DNA of 64,000 bases from Paulownia fortunei (taxonomy: Eukaryota; Streptophyta; Magnoliopsida; Lamiales; Paulowniaceae). Position numbers and translations under genes: made by a program. Shown here one piece after another: positions 35,204 to 47,771 of this stretch. The stretch covers positions 5,139,278-5,203,277 of the forward strand of contig CM033110.1 in the NCBI GenBank assembly GCA_019321725.1. The letters are read 5' to 3'. The notes under the pieces are model-generated. The model had not been told where the DNA came from, ran no database searches, and saw only the letters and a list, made by a program, of their open reading frames with translations. Position 1 is the first letter of the stretch. Every line of letters starts with the position of its first letter.

Positions 35204-35223
35204 GGGGGGGGGGGGGGGGGGGG
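35204..35223 (-). repeat. C20 homopolymer in the protease 5' leader
   Basis: Twenty consecutive G on the plus strand, hence C20 on the sense strand, about 47-66 nt upstream of the ATG and between it and the TATA box. A GA/TC-rich stretch (35172-35192) lies between it and the ATG. Confidence 0.85.
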
Positions 35224-35279
35224 CGGTGTTTGTGGTTTAAGAGTGGGTACTGAGGAGTGACTAGTGAGGGGTGGGTGGG

Positions 35280-35288
35280 TATTTATAT
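35280..35288 (-). promoter_or_regulatory. TATA box of the protease gene
   Basis: The sense strand reads atataaata about 123 bp upstream of the ATG. This predicts transcription starting near 35250 and a ~95 nt leader containing the C20 run and a TC-rich patch. Confidence 0.65.
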
Positions 35289-35294
35289 GGGTTT

Positions 35295-36983
35295 GAATGA
35301 ATGAATGAGGGAGGTGAAGAATGGAAGGCCATAAAAAAGGAGGAAACGCGGTTTCCAGCTTTCTCATAATTGAGTGGTTGTATCTAATAATCACCAGTCA
35401 GCTACTTAGCTTCTACTACAGTCCTCTTAAGCTACAAAAGTACATAGGTTGGCACCATGAAACTGGTAGCTTTATTCAATAAGTTCTTTACTTTCCATGA
35501 GAAAGTCATCCACTGAAATTCTTTTGAGAATTTGTGAATCTATCAATTCTATGGTGGTGGGCTTTGTCTGATTTCATTTTGATGACGTTATGTTGATGAT
35601 TTTGTTTTTGTTATCGTGCAATTCAAATATTCTATCATATAGAGAAATTTCTATGGTCACATTCAAGAAATCTCCACAATTTCTTCATTTTAATTATATA
35701 TATATATTGATAAAAGATATAGACTAGCTAAGGGTAAGATCCTTCTCTTTGGAATTTACATATTCCTAACTTTTTTCCACTCGTTTTCTTGAGATGGTGG
35801 GTAATATGGGCGTTCTTCGGGTTCTTCTTATTCTCTTTATTTCTCTTTTCCTTTTCCTTAGATTATTTTTACAGTTGGCTCTTCTTTTTCTTTTTTATAC
35901 ACGTGCTTCTTGATTTTTCTATTTACAAATAATAATAAAAAACATTGCTTTATATATATTTTTTTTCACACTCTGATTTCTTATATTTAAGTGCATGCTT
36001 ATTCTTCTATCTTCTACAATAAAGTTATGTAGATAAAATTATCAAATATTTGTTCATATATCTATTTGTGTAACGCTACTTTGCTTATTTTTATTTATTT
36101 ATTTCTACAATTCAGAAATCCATGCTCTTTTTAAAAATAAAACCATAGCATTAACTTCACTCTTTTTCATCAATCTTTAGTTGGTCCTTTCCTTTCCTTT
36201 TGTAATTAGAAGCACTTTAGAAGACAAAACATTGTTTACAACTACCTCAATGAAGCTTTTTACAGACTAACACAGAAAATACTCATGCTAGGCCTTGAAT
36301 TTATTAAGAATAAAGAAAAAAAACATAAAAAATAAAGTAAAAAAATTCTATTATGTGAACTAAGGAATATATTTTTTTTGTATTTTTTTCTTTATTTCTA
36401 AATTCAAAATTCAAAATTCAAACATAATATCAATATTCAAAGCATCGTAACATTTTGAAAAATTGTAATGGGCCGTTAGCAATCAGCAAAAAAGAACTTC
36501 CACATCTCAATTCTTTTTACGCTCACACTTTTTATTGTTCATTAAGAAAATTAAAGAATGTTTATAAAGCATCAAAGTCCAAACTAATATATTCCTAAGA
36601 ATACATACTTGTCCACAATGTAGGCTTCTCTAGCGGAGGAAATTCGTTTTATTGGCATTTTGGTGGAGATCCTAATACATTCTTTGACAGTAATTGTAAC
36701 TCAATTTAAATATTTTGTATCAATATAAAATTATTATAGTCACATAAAAAAATAAAATACTGTAGTTATTATCTTTCTCGATTTGGTAAATATTGCACTT
36801 AACACACAAATATTGAATGCATACATCTTGGATCAAGACCTCGTTTAGTAAAAAATAAAATATTTAACACAATATTTGTATTGAATGCTTATACACTGAT
36901 TGCAACTAAATGCAAGGGCTTCGGATTATCTTATTTATTTTCTGTTCATATAACGTTTGAATGTATGGGACCAACAGAGCTTT
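35295..36983. other. Protease promoter region and AT-rich spacer
   Basis: No second gene is found. A minus-strand frame at 35167-35394 overlaps the leader and promoter; it is Pro-rich only because of the C run. No conserved regulatory module could be recognised with confidence. Confidence 0.45.
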
Positions 36984-37002
36984 GGGGGGGGGGGGGGGGG
37001 GG
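36984..37002. repeat. G19 homopolymer
   Basis: Nineteen G in a row within AT-rich DNA, 1.8 kb from the G20 run in the protease leader and on the same strand. Confidence 0.85.
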
Positions 37003-39371
37003 TTCCAATATGTTCTAATTTTTTCATGATGTTTTCATAGATCTCTAGTTGGTTGGTGCATGCAATATGGCACTAAGTACAAAAAAAATTCATATACTAC
37101 TTTAGTACTTAGTGGAATTTCTATAATGTTGACGCATGGTCCAATATGCTAATGGGTTGGACGTTTTGCACATTCCATCACTCAGCTCAATTTTCTTTGG
37201 GAATTTATTGTCTAAATTCATCTTTTAATCATTTTTTAATACCACTGACTAGTTAGTGTAGCTGTATCGACTAAAGATTGACAATTGGTATTCACGCGGT
37301 TTGTTTCACTTTGGATATTCCTATTGTTTTTTGCTGATCACATCAGAAGCAACGGAAATACATAAGATCATATATAATAATTTTTTTTCACAAAATTAAT
37401 GCCATTGCATGATTGTATAGTTTTAATTAATCTAAGCAGTTTATCATATAAAGAAAGAAGGGTGTTTAGAAAATATAATTCGATACATGAAAGATGACAA
37501 TCATTTTTCTTTTATATGCTTTCAGAAAATCCAGCCATTACAACCCAAGTCTCCACATCAATAAAAATGAATTGGCGTTCAAGAATAACAAATTAAATAA
37601 TTTACTCAATATTTTTGATCTTAAGATATTTCAACAAATAAAATCACAAGACTGGATTGATTGTGAGCTGAGGAAAAAATAAGCAAAACTGAGAGAGAGG
37701 GAATGCAAGAAGGGGGATTCACCTTTTATGTTGCTGATTTTTCAATCTCCTAAGTTCTTTTTTGAAAGTAAATATAGCTTTTAGAAGAGTTATCTTATCT
37801 TCTAATGTAATTCTTTAAAATTCATAATTTTAAATAATATCAAAAATAATAAATATCAAAATAAATATATTTGTATTAATTTAATGCCCAGAGCAGATAA
37901 TTTTGCTTAATATTACATACTTTCAGTATTATTTGATATTTATTTTGGACACCCAATTAGGAAATAATTTTAATAAATATTCGATATAATTTAACTTGCT
38001 GTAGAATCTACTACAATATTTATGAAAGTGGATTTGAGACCTATGGACATATAATTACAAGGTTCAATAAATTTGAATTATTAATTAAAGCCTTTAATTA
38101 ATTAATCTATTTTATTAATTTCAGAATTACTCCCCTAAAAATCTAAAATTGCACGTAGAACTAATTTACTCTGAAAAACAAGAAGTAGCCAATTGTTATT
38201 ACACATAGTTTAACCCTTCAAACGTCTGAATCATAATCAAAATTAGGTTTAATATTTTGTTAATCTCTCTAATTATATCTTTATCTTTATATCCTATTAA
38301 TTCACTAGTGAATATTTAAATTATAATCAAATTGTAAATTGAGCAATCAAACCGTTCAGCTCTAGAATTAACAAACAAGGGAACCATGTGCTTTTTTTAT
38401 CGTATGAAGGTATATATTTCACATTTTAAATTACATTCTCAACTACCTATTCCAATATGATCCTAAAATGCAAGTGTTTATAAAAATACTAACCAACAAA
38501 TCTTTAACGAGTAAATCAAGATCACATTGAAATAATATATGAGTTTATAACTACTCAGAATTAAGATCAATTCATATATGATCATCTATTAATATTATTT
38601 GAATTTTAAGAAAACAACGGAACTTAGGTGAAAATTTGAATTATAATTGGTCTAATCCTAAATAATCTAATTATGTAAAGTGCATCCATTATAATGTCAC
38701 TACATCAATTGTCTGGATAATACTTTCACATTCTTAATGTTAATGGACCGCATTAATAATAAATAATTAAAGATCTCAACTTAAGTTAATTTATTATGGA
38801 CTAATTTAATTTATTATCCATAATCTTAATTATTTCGTATATCACACTTATATATTAAGATTATGGTCATATTAATAAATAGAGATTTTTTGATATTCAT
38901 AAGGTGATCATGGATCAATTTGACGATTGTTTTTATAAATTTCAAATTGAATTGCCATATTTGATTTTATTAAATATTAATTTAAAATTATAGCTTTGCT
39001 AAGTAAAATTAGAAGTGCAGTTTAGGACGATTACATTTTGGCCATTTTAATAAAAAAAAATAAAAATAAATCATGTGATTGCAAAAAAATATTTTTTAGG
39101 ATATTAGCAAAAAATTAAATTGAGATAAAAAAATATCCGAACAACCACAATGAAGTATCTTAAAAATAGAAATACAAGGACTAGATTTTTAAAATTACAA
39201 AAACTATAATATATAGTGCAAATTGCATTACATAAATGAAATGAGATAAAAATAATAATTAATATTAAGTAATATAAGGACTATAGAGTGTTGAGAGCTA
39301 ATATTTGAACTATGATTGGAGTTGGTCAATGGTCCAATGAACAACAGATAATATTAAGTAATAAATAATAA
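37003..39371. other. AT-rich stretch, possible decayed LTR
   Basis: No gene is seen. The region 37650-38960 is rich in TTAATTAATT-type phrases and, on the minus strand, has a leader-like CCCTTCTTGCATTCCCTCTC near 37700. This is reminiscent of copia LTRs in reverse orientation, but no ends, TATA box or duplication could be defined. Confidence 0.3.
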
Positions 39372-39498
39372 ATTTAATTACCTTTTTTTTTTTTTTTTAA
39401 ATCTCACACTCACACACCACTGGGGCTTGAACCCCTGACCTTCCACACAAAGGTGGGAGGCGATACTATGAAGCCAAATGGCTGATGATTTAATTACC
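39372..39498 (-). mobile_element. tRNA-derived SINE with target-site duplications
   Basis: The body is 39383-39487 (105 bp). On the minus strand it reads cagccatttggcttcatag near the 5' end (degenerate A box), then a B box GGTTCAAGCCC inside aggggttcaagccccag, and ends in a 16-base poly(A). Exact 11 bp direct repeats atttaattacc flank it (39372-39382 and 39488-39498). Box spacing, poly(A) tail and a long duplication are the signature of LINE-mediated SINE insertion. It is short for a plant SINE, so it may be 5'-truncated or a compact family. Confidence 0.9.
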
Positions 39499-39509
39499 TA
39501 CTTATATAA

Positions 39510-39680
39510 GGGTCGGTGTGATTACGGTACGATTTTTTAAGTTTTTAAACTGTCACCGCATCATCAACACGATGTGGTTTTTGTTTAAAATTTCAAATTA
39601 CAATTTTTATCGTAAATTAGTAGTAGCGAGACGGTGTAATGAGGTTCGGGCAGTTTTTTAAAATTCATGATTAGTCCTAT
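39510..39680. repeat. Small inverted-repeat element
   Basis: It has ends like ggtgtgattacggtacgatttt and cggtgtaatgaggttcgggc with internal aaactgtcaccgcatcat and cacgatgtggttttt. This resembles plant MITEs with GCGGT-rich ends, though highly decayed. It directly follows the SINE. Confidence 0.4.
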
Positions 39681-41843
39681 TCATAAATATACCATTAATT
39701 ATGCATAAAATCAAGTGAGAAATATTATTTTATTAATTCAACAATTAATATAAAAATGGATTTTTGGGGCACTATCCCTAATAATTTCATTACAATTTGG
39801 TGTTTTATCTTATATTTTATATTATATATGTATACCAAGTGTATGTAATTCATTTCAAAATTGTATTTAAGAAAATATTTTATACGTTAAGATGCATCTA
39901 TGATGTGGAAGATACACATATAATTGTCATTAATCATTTTCTTTTATTTGGGAGTTTGGTCGTTATATTTACCAAATAATGTTTTGATAGTGTCTATATA
40001 GAGAGGTTCTTTAAGATTTAGAATTTGTGCCTATTTTAGCTATGCTTTGTAAAGTCATGCGCCTGCACATTTTAATAGAGATTGTTATGCGTGGATGTGT
40101 CCAACCCTAAACTACTCCAAAACATAAGTTGGAGTAACTAGGTCTTTTAGAATTCCCTCAAAAGCTTTTCTTGGTGGGTATAAGTGAAATGTTATTGAAA
40201 AATTGGTCTTTTTTTTTTTTTAAAACGAGAATATTGAATGGTTTCTCAATTCTCTTTAGGTGATTTGAATTCAATCCATAATCAACTAAATCGTATGTGT
40301 AAAATGCTTACTAACAAACTATCTTATCTCGTCAAATATTATTAAAAAAGTGTTGATACCGTACTTGACAAAGAATATCCCTATACTACATCAATTTTTT
40401 CATTGTTACAAGTAAACATTTTATGTTTTCGTGTATATTATGATGTTCTATAAATTACTCACACACTTCTCAAAGTTCAAACATATATATACCCCTCACA
40501 TGGAAATTAGAGAAAAATACATTATGGTATCTAAAGAATTTAAAGTCTAAGCAAATGTTAACACAGGCCAATCAAACTCATAAATTTAATATTCAAAGCT
40601 ACCATTTGAATGGGCACTAAGCTTTCGCTAAAAGTTGAATAAATAAATTTTTTGTGTGATTTTATAATATTACATTTAAAAGTAGTAATTGATAATTAGT
40701 GGTATCAAATTATTATTTTAGAGATTATTTTTGAAAATAAAATTTTTATTTAATAAATAAGATCTTATTTTTATATGTCTCCAAAAAAGTAAAAACTATA
40801 AATTTAGGATAGAGAAAATTTCTGAAAAATAAACCAATTTGCCAAAAAGCCTCAAGCACAATAATGTACGTGGTCTCTCACTCCCTTTGGGGTTCTGTTA
40901 CCATTTTACACATCTATGATGAAGCGTGCTCTCATTAACACTTTCATTATATATTTTTTCTTTCTTTCTTTTTTTTTTCTTGAAAAGAGAGAAAGCGATG
41001 CTTATTTCTCTCTCTTTCTTTTTCTCTTTTTTATAGAATAAAGAGAGAAAACTAGCTAGCTTCATTGATTTGAACCATTCAATTTCATTTGATTTTCCCT
41101 TACAATTAACAAATTCTAATTCGACTTTTTATTTAATTTATTATTTTTTTTCTTGAAGGAGTATTAGTCGTGATAAATTTTTTATTTTTTAAAATAAAAT
41201 TTGACACTGAAATTTTTACCAAAATATGTTTAGCAATAATATTTAAAAATTAATTAAAATTGAAGCAATAGGATAAGTGACAATGAAAAATATTATTTAA
41301 CACTATTAAATAAAAAGTTAAAATAATAATTAATATTGAAATAATAGAATTTATTTATTTCGTCGGACAATAATATTCATGTCAAGTATATTATTTTCAT
41401 AAATTAATATAATTTATTTATGGGTTATTGCCCAAAATATGACGGAATCAATAAAATAAATATATGAGATACAAAATATTTTAGCGGACAAAGTAGTGGT
41501 CGTTTTCAACAAAACAAACACATGGAGCATGAAACATTTTATGATACATGGCAAATGACAAACCCTAATGCACATAGTGCCACAACCATCTCCTTGTTGC
41601 TATTATTGTCCTTCGTCTCCCCACCAACAAGAGTATTGTATAATTGATGTTGTATATGAACGGCTTTATTTTGATATTAGTGATAATAATTGAAATTCAA
41701 ACTAAAATTTTGTTGACTGGATGAAATTATCGAACTCGACTCTACAAAAGCATAATACCATTTGGCTATTTTTGGGAACACAACAAACTAAATATCAAAC
41801 TCTAGATGAGTTAGGCATATATCCTAGATATATCGATTCAGTT
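39681..41843. other. AT-rich spacer
   Basis: No recognised gene or mobile element. A pyrimidine-rich block with a purine-rich counterpart (40950-41060) is the only compositional oddity. Confidence 0.5.
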
Positions 41844-41987
41844 GGAGTGAATCCGAGGATAATGTCTATGTCTACTAATTCAAAGTATGATTAGGCGAAT
41901 ATAACATGTATGGAGTGAATTCGAGTATAATGTCTATGTCTACTAATTCAAAGTATGATTAGACGAATATGACATGTATGGAGTGAA
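41844..41987. repeat. 68 bp tandem duplication
   Basis: Units start at 41844 and 41912, with the first bases of a third at 41980. Each begins ggagtgaat and includes aatgtctatgtctactaatt. The two units differ at only a few positions, so this is fairly recent. Confidence 0.9.
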
Positions 41988-42316
41988 GGGTGACAGGTCA
42001 ACTGGTTGTGGTGCTTGAAGCACATACAACATGCTATTGCAACTGAGCAAGTATGCCAATGGTTATGTGCCTCAGCTATAATAATTGGATGACGAATCAT
42101 CAATCACTCCATACATGTGATACTTATTCAATCATATTATGAACTAGTGGACGCATTTTGTCCCCAAATTCACACTAGTTGGACCTGTGTATACAAGATA
42201 TACACCAAGGTGTTTGGAGTTTGATGTCCCATCTTATATTTTAAAAAAATGGCCATAGAGTATTGTGATAGAGGAGAGTCGAGATGAAAAATTCTTATTG
42301 ATTTACTGTAATCTCT

Positions 42317-42416
42317 TAAAGACAAAGAATTAAGCAAATTTGCCTTAATGTTAATAACTTGAGTATTAAAGACCAAGAAGTAAGCAAATTTGACTTAATA
42401 GCAATAACTAGAGTAT
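42317..42416. repeat. 50 bp tandem duplication
   Basis: Two units start at 42317 and 42367 (taaagac.aagaa.taagc... through aacttgagtat/aactagagtat) and differ at several positions. Confidence 0.85.
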
Positions 42417-43530
42417 GATTTTAGGTTTGCCAAATGTAATTGTCTCTGTAGAAGGTTATTTTTCTAGATTGGAAAAGGATTTTATTCTTTGTGGGACTAC
42501 TGAAATATTTAGGTATGGAAAGACAGTAACAAAGATGCACGAATATTTCAACATAAGAAAGGAAAATCCAATTGCATGCAATTATGGTGCCGAAAATCCG
42601 TTCGCATTCTTTCTGTGTAAGATTTGTAAGTTTTGGTCAAATGCATGCTACATAAGAGGAGTATGTATCTAGTGGGAGTCTATATTTTATTTATACATAT
42701 ATGTATTTTTATGTATAATCGAAAAATGGATGCTAAATTTGATGTATTGTACCAAATGTAGCATTTCGGATATCATAAAGTTCATAGCATTTCATTGCAG
42801 TTCATTTAGAAGATCATTTTTTACTGAATTATCCTCCTCATACTTGATAGTTTCACTCATATATTTGTTTTTGCGGTGATTTTGAAGTACATCTTCACTC
42901 TTATAGAGGGCAACATTTAATATTTTACTGTTTTTAGTCCTCTTAATGCTGGTGCATGCAGTAATAATCCTTACTTATTTTGATTTTTTTTTCCCCAAAA
43001 GCTTTCACTCTCTCCATGTTAGATTTAAATATTTCTCTGTGGCTTCCAATGTTATTATTACATTTGCTTTCTGTTCTTTTAAATTAGTATGCCCATAATT
43101 GAGTTTGTTTGTAAAAGAAAGAAAACTTTATTAGCTCTTGTTTTGTAATTATCCGAATTCATCTTTCTTTTCATTGGTGAATGCTGACAGCTCAATGGAT
43201 CTGAAAATTGGTCAATGAAATATGTCACACGATACATTGTAATTTTTTTTATTTTTTATTGGAGTTAGTTTCCAATGTTTATTCATGCCCTTCTTGGTTG
43301 TGTCTATTTAATGTGTAATCACAATTTTTAGTGTATAACTTATCAAGCTATCATGAACGTTTTACATAATCGGAACATCGCATTACCTCAAATTTTCACA
43401 AAATCATGAAAATTATATTTCAGTAATGTATCAGTAAAACCAATTCATAACACAGATAAAAAAAAAGCCTATTTCTTTAATTTGTTTACAACTAACTCAT
43501 GGGATGTCTCCACTTTGAGCAAATGTTTTA
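42417..43530. other. Spacer with one unexplained open frame
   Basis: The frame at 42415-42672 (85 codons) is less AT-biased than most here but has no motif I know and no promoter support. The rest of the interval shows nothing. Confidence 0.4.
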
Positions 43531-44058
43531 AGGCCTTGTTGGTTTTCATCCCAACGGGTCTCACTTTTTATTATTTTAAATATATAGATCATATTTATTT
43601 TATTAAATTTCATCGAAAATATTTTATTTTTCATTGCTCATTTTTTACTAAAAAAACTTTCTAGTCCTATATTAATAATTCTCAACCATATAGTCTGAAT
43701 TTTCAACCATATTATACTATTGAATCACACTACTTATTAATCATTTTAATAAATTATCATATGCAAGGTAAATTTTTAAAATTGGTCCACCACTATCAAT
43801 TTCATCCACTTATATACTATTATTTTTTACAATATTATTTAAGTGGGTCCCACCACTTACATATCAACTATATAATTTATCATTTTATTTCGTTTTTTCA
43901 TAAAAAAAATCAAAAAAAATACTAAATCCAATATTTTCTCACAATTTTTATAACCAAACATATTTTTATTTCTACACAAATTGTGATAAAAAGTTGAAAA
44001 TTTATCTCAATGGAATGAAAAGTGAAATTCTTTATTGGGATGAAAATCATACATTTCC
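43531..44058. mobile_element. MITE-like element with TTTTCATCCCAA ends
   Basis: Left end ggttttcatcccaacggg; the reverse complement of the right end gattttcatcccaataaag. Both are followed by a cactttt.att-type segment. The core is AT-rich and noncoding. The duplication at the edges is unclear. Confidence 0.6.
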
Positions 44059-44062
44059 AGTC

Positions 44063-44545
44063 AGTATTTTTAAAATCGGACCAAACCAACGAGTTTGATC
44101 GAGAATCGATGGTTGGTTCGATTTGATTCGGGAATCGATAACTGATTTGGTCCGATTAGCTACTAAAAATTAGAAATGAGGTTGAACTGGTAGAAAAAAC
44201 AGCCAAAAACCAGAATCGATTTTGTTAATGTTTTTATATTTTTTGTAATTTTTTATATTCTTTACGAGGAAATTTAAATTTTAAACTTAGTATTTGATTA
44301 TATGTATGTGGTTATTTAGATTTTAAATTTTATTAAATATATTTTTTAGTTGATTATTTATTTTTTTACCTATAAAATTTATTATATAACAATTAACTTA
44401 TAATATTATAATAAAAAATATAATTAATTCTTATTAAATCGATTGAACAGTCGATTGAATCAATCCGATCGATTAAACCACTAATTAATAATAAAATTAA
44501 TTATTTATCGATTTGATTATAAAAATAATATCAACTTCTAAATTG
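44063..44545 (+). mobile_element. TIR-type nonautonomous element, family M (copy 2)
   Basis: It starts tatttttaaaatcggaccaa and ends tttgattataaaaataat, so the ends are short inverted repeats. The interior has repeated aaccaacgag and gaatcgat motifs and an AT-rich centre. It is related to the inverted copy at 8225-8545 and abuts the preceding MITE-like element. Confidence 0.5.
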
Positions 44546-45274
44546 GTTTCCATTTAGATAGGAAAATTGCAATCGGCTTTTATTGTATCTTGATTGACGG
44601 CAGCAACGTGGTACATTTTGGCTTGACATTAAATGCTAGAAGACTAAAGTAACAAATAGATTCATCTATTTATGGGACTCTTATAATATGAAAAAAAAAA
44701 TCATGTTATTAGCTAATTTTGATCCAATAGATCCTATTATTAGCAAGATATATGAACACATGAGCAAAGAAAAAAAAAAGCAATAGATTACGATGACTGT
44801 AGACGATAAAGCGTTTATTTTGGGAGTTTAATATTTGAAGAAATAAATTTTATTTTACTATTCCTTCAAAAAATGAGAAGAAAAGAAGAAGAAAGGCTAT
44901 GCAATGTCCTTTAATTGAATAAAATTGTTAAGGCACTATTAGAAAATTACTAAATTGCTCACAGAATTAGCTATTTCCTAATTTGAAGTTTTTTCCCTTA
45001 TAATGTCTTATCATGAAACCAAAATAACTCGACTACTATGACTGGCTGGTGCTTTCATGGCCCACAAAAGCTACATGGCCGGCCCTAATGGAACAATCAC
45101 TTCTTCTCAACCCATGGGCAAAATTTATTTTACCTTACCCATAAAACAAAAATAAAAAAATAAAAAAATAAAAAAATATGTCCTTATTGAATAGATGAAG
45201 TACCTTTATGACATTCCTTGTTAGTAGCTAGGAAAAGCGAAAGAAGTCATTGCAAAGCCAAAAACACACAAACA
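44546..45274. other. AT-rich spacer
   Basis: No gene is recognised. This is the left flank of the gypsy insertion and contains three TAAAAAAA-type repeats near 45150. Confidence 0.5.
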
Positions 45275-45279
45275 TATGT

Positions 45280-45985
45280 ATAATTTATGTGGTGGAAAAG
45301 GTGCATCCAAGTATTAATTTATTAGTTTTGTTCTCTTTCTTTGACTGGATCACTTGCATAAAACATCGATATGACTCAGCGTAATAATTTTGACGCTCAA
45401 GTTAGTAACAATTCTTTTGAAAATGATGAAAAATAAATAGATATGTATATTTTTTATATATGAAAAGTGTAACCTCTAATATGTCATGAATTCTCTTATT
45501 TATAAATACTCAATAAGGACAAAAGATAGATTTTAAACTTCAATTTGTTATAACAGATTACTGCACGCGTATCCACTTTTTTTGATTTACCTTAGGAAGG
45601 TTCCTTGTCATTTTCTAACCGTAACCGTTTTCACTTTATTTTTCTCGTGAACTTGCCCGACCTGGAGGTCGGTAAGCTCCTCATCCTGCCCGACCTGGAG
45701 GTCGGTAAGTTTCTCATTCTACATACCTGGAGGTCGGTAAACTTCTCAATACTATATAGAAATCGCCTAAAAAGTCGTGCTACTCTCTTGGCCCATGTAC
45801 TGAGCTAATCTGTTCACTTAATTCCCATACCATAGATGAGAATTTTCTATTATCTTGACCTGACCTACTTCCAGCTAGCTCACGCCCCATAACCCGAGCT
45901 ATGCCGGTCCGTCCCGACCTAGGTCACACCAGTTTCTTACTTATGATCCGAACTACATATGTCAGTCCCGACCTATACCACATCA
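45280..45985 (-). repeat. 3' LTR of the Tat element (706 bp)
   Basis: It ends ...ctataccacatca like its partner. Its outer edge reads TATAAT where the partner has TGTAAT, so the canonical TG has decayed to TA. It contains a three-unit ~33 bp repeat (45654-45751). Confidence 0.9.
45654..45751. repeat. Three ~33 bp palindromic repeats in the LTR
   Basis: Each unit contains gacctggaggtcggtaa, in which gacctggaggtc is a self-complementary hairpin. The partner LTR has three more decayed units at 55276-55378. Confidence 0.85.
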
Positions 45986-47171
45986 GCTAGTCCCATACTT
46001 TGCCTGCCCTGCAATCTTTGCAGGTCAGACATAATATGAAAATATCTTGATTATTAGGGCTGACGTGAGCCTTTTTTCAAATTCATCCCCTTGGGATTTT
46101 GTGCCCATTATCAAAACTTAAATGTCTTAGTCTTTTCAACTGACTACCCTCATCCAGCCCTATACGTGTTCTTATCTCATCATTTATGGCTAGGGCTAGG
46201 AGAAAAAAAATAAAGGAGGAAGGCCTTTTTATAACTTTGCTCTCTGGCGATCATCCTCTGTTATTCTTCCAACAACTCCATTCTTCTCTCCCTCCAACAA
46301 GCCAAGTAAGTCTTCTGACTTTTGCTAGTAATTTATTTCTCTATTTCTCCTTCTACATACTTGGTTCATTTTTTTTATGTCCACCTCTACTGCATCTCCA
46401 GAACTTCTATCGTTTATTCCCTCATTTCTTCCTCCCGGAGTTTTCGTACATGAACTAGCACTTGAATTATCCACCCATCACCCTATTGAAATTAGAATGG
46501 CTGATCTGGCTAATCACCCGGCTTATTTGAGTCACGCCACCACCCTATCTGAGATAAGCCTAGCAAACCTTAGGGAGAATATTGGAACACCTGAGGAATT
46601 CAAAATGGTCTTGCCAGCTCCTCATGACAGACCTCATGCCCCACCTCCTGGCTATGTGACCTTCTTTGTAGATCAACTAGAGACCAACCTTAGGTTTCCC
46701 ATTCTCGACCTATTCTGCCGTATTTCTAAAAGCTTCGATATTCTCCTGATGCAGCTTGTTCCTAATTCTTTTTGACTCATGGCTGGTTTTTGGATGGTAG
46801 TTAGCTACTTTGGATACGAGTCAAATTATAAGCTATAACGAGCTTTCTTTCATGCTAAAATCGCTAAGCTAGGCTTATTTTATTTCACCTCCCAGTGAGC
46901 TGCTAAATTTCTGCAAGGGAAACCCAGTTCCCTTAAGGGCTGGAAGAAATATACTTTTATATTTCATCCCCTAACCTTTGGAATTTTCCTACCAATTGGA
47001 TCACCGACTTACCTCACCAAGGTCGCGTACCCGCGCTGGACTCGGCCACCTAAGCATTAGCTCATCGATTAAACCATAGTCCCTACCACGTAGGGTTATT
47101 AGTTGATTCCTAGCCTTTACTCCACCATTTTCAACTGAACCCCAAAGCTATTCCACTCCCTCAACCTATAG

Positions 47172-47243
47172 GTATCGTCCTGTTTAACTATTTGCTTGTG
47201 ATTTCACCTTTGCCATAATACTAATTGTATATCTTTTGTTCAG
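47172..47243 (+). other. Inferred intron 1 of the antisense ORF
   Basis: Donor atag|gtatcg and acceptor ttttgttcag|agc, 72 bp. The downstream exon reads EQLMESRIIAAYRARKATEG. Confidence 0.55.
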
Positions 47244-47699
47244 AGCAACTGATGGAATCCCGCATAATAGCAGCTTACCGAGCTCGAAAAGCCACAGAAG
47301 GGTTAGGCCAGCTTGAAGGTCAGTCCTGAGTCCCCATGACGAGTGCACCTCTAGATTACCAATGCGTGCCTACAACTTGAGCCACATCCGCAGTTCCTCC
47401 ACCACCCCCCATCTATCTTCCCACTTGCTGCAGCTGCAGCACCCACTTCTTCCAGGAGTAGGGGAAAACACCCACCTTCTACAAGTGATGATAGCTCGGG
47501 TCCCTCTCAGCATCCCCGTCTTAATGCCCCTACTTCCCTAAATACTTTTTTCTTCACTAGCAGCTCGGTATTACAGACTCGAGATGGAAAACTATGCATC
47601 GAGCGGCTTCAAGGCATACCCAACTCTGTGGACCAATGCCTCTTAGGGTCTATGGATTATGATACCTAGGTGGGCAATCTCGTAGATTATGCTTCTAAG

Positions 47700-47771
47700 G
47701 TAATGTTCCCTTCTTAATTTCTCTTATTTATTCTATCGATCAACAATTTTTCTAACATCCTTTTTCTCTAG
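47700..47771 (+). other. Inferred intron 2 of the antisense ORF
   Basis: Donor aag|gtaatg and acceptor tttttctctag|gct, 72 bp, with a T-rich tract before the acceptor. Joining gives DYASK-AILYLSSLMADLW, a continuous frame. Confidence 0.65.

Noticed and set aside
42415..42672. 85-codon plus-strand frame as a gene
   Set aside because: No motif and no upstream promoter; it begins at the end of a tandem duplication. Left as unexplained spacer.
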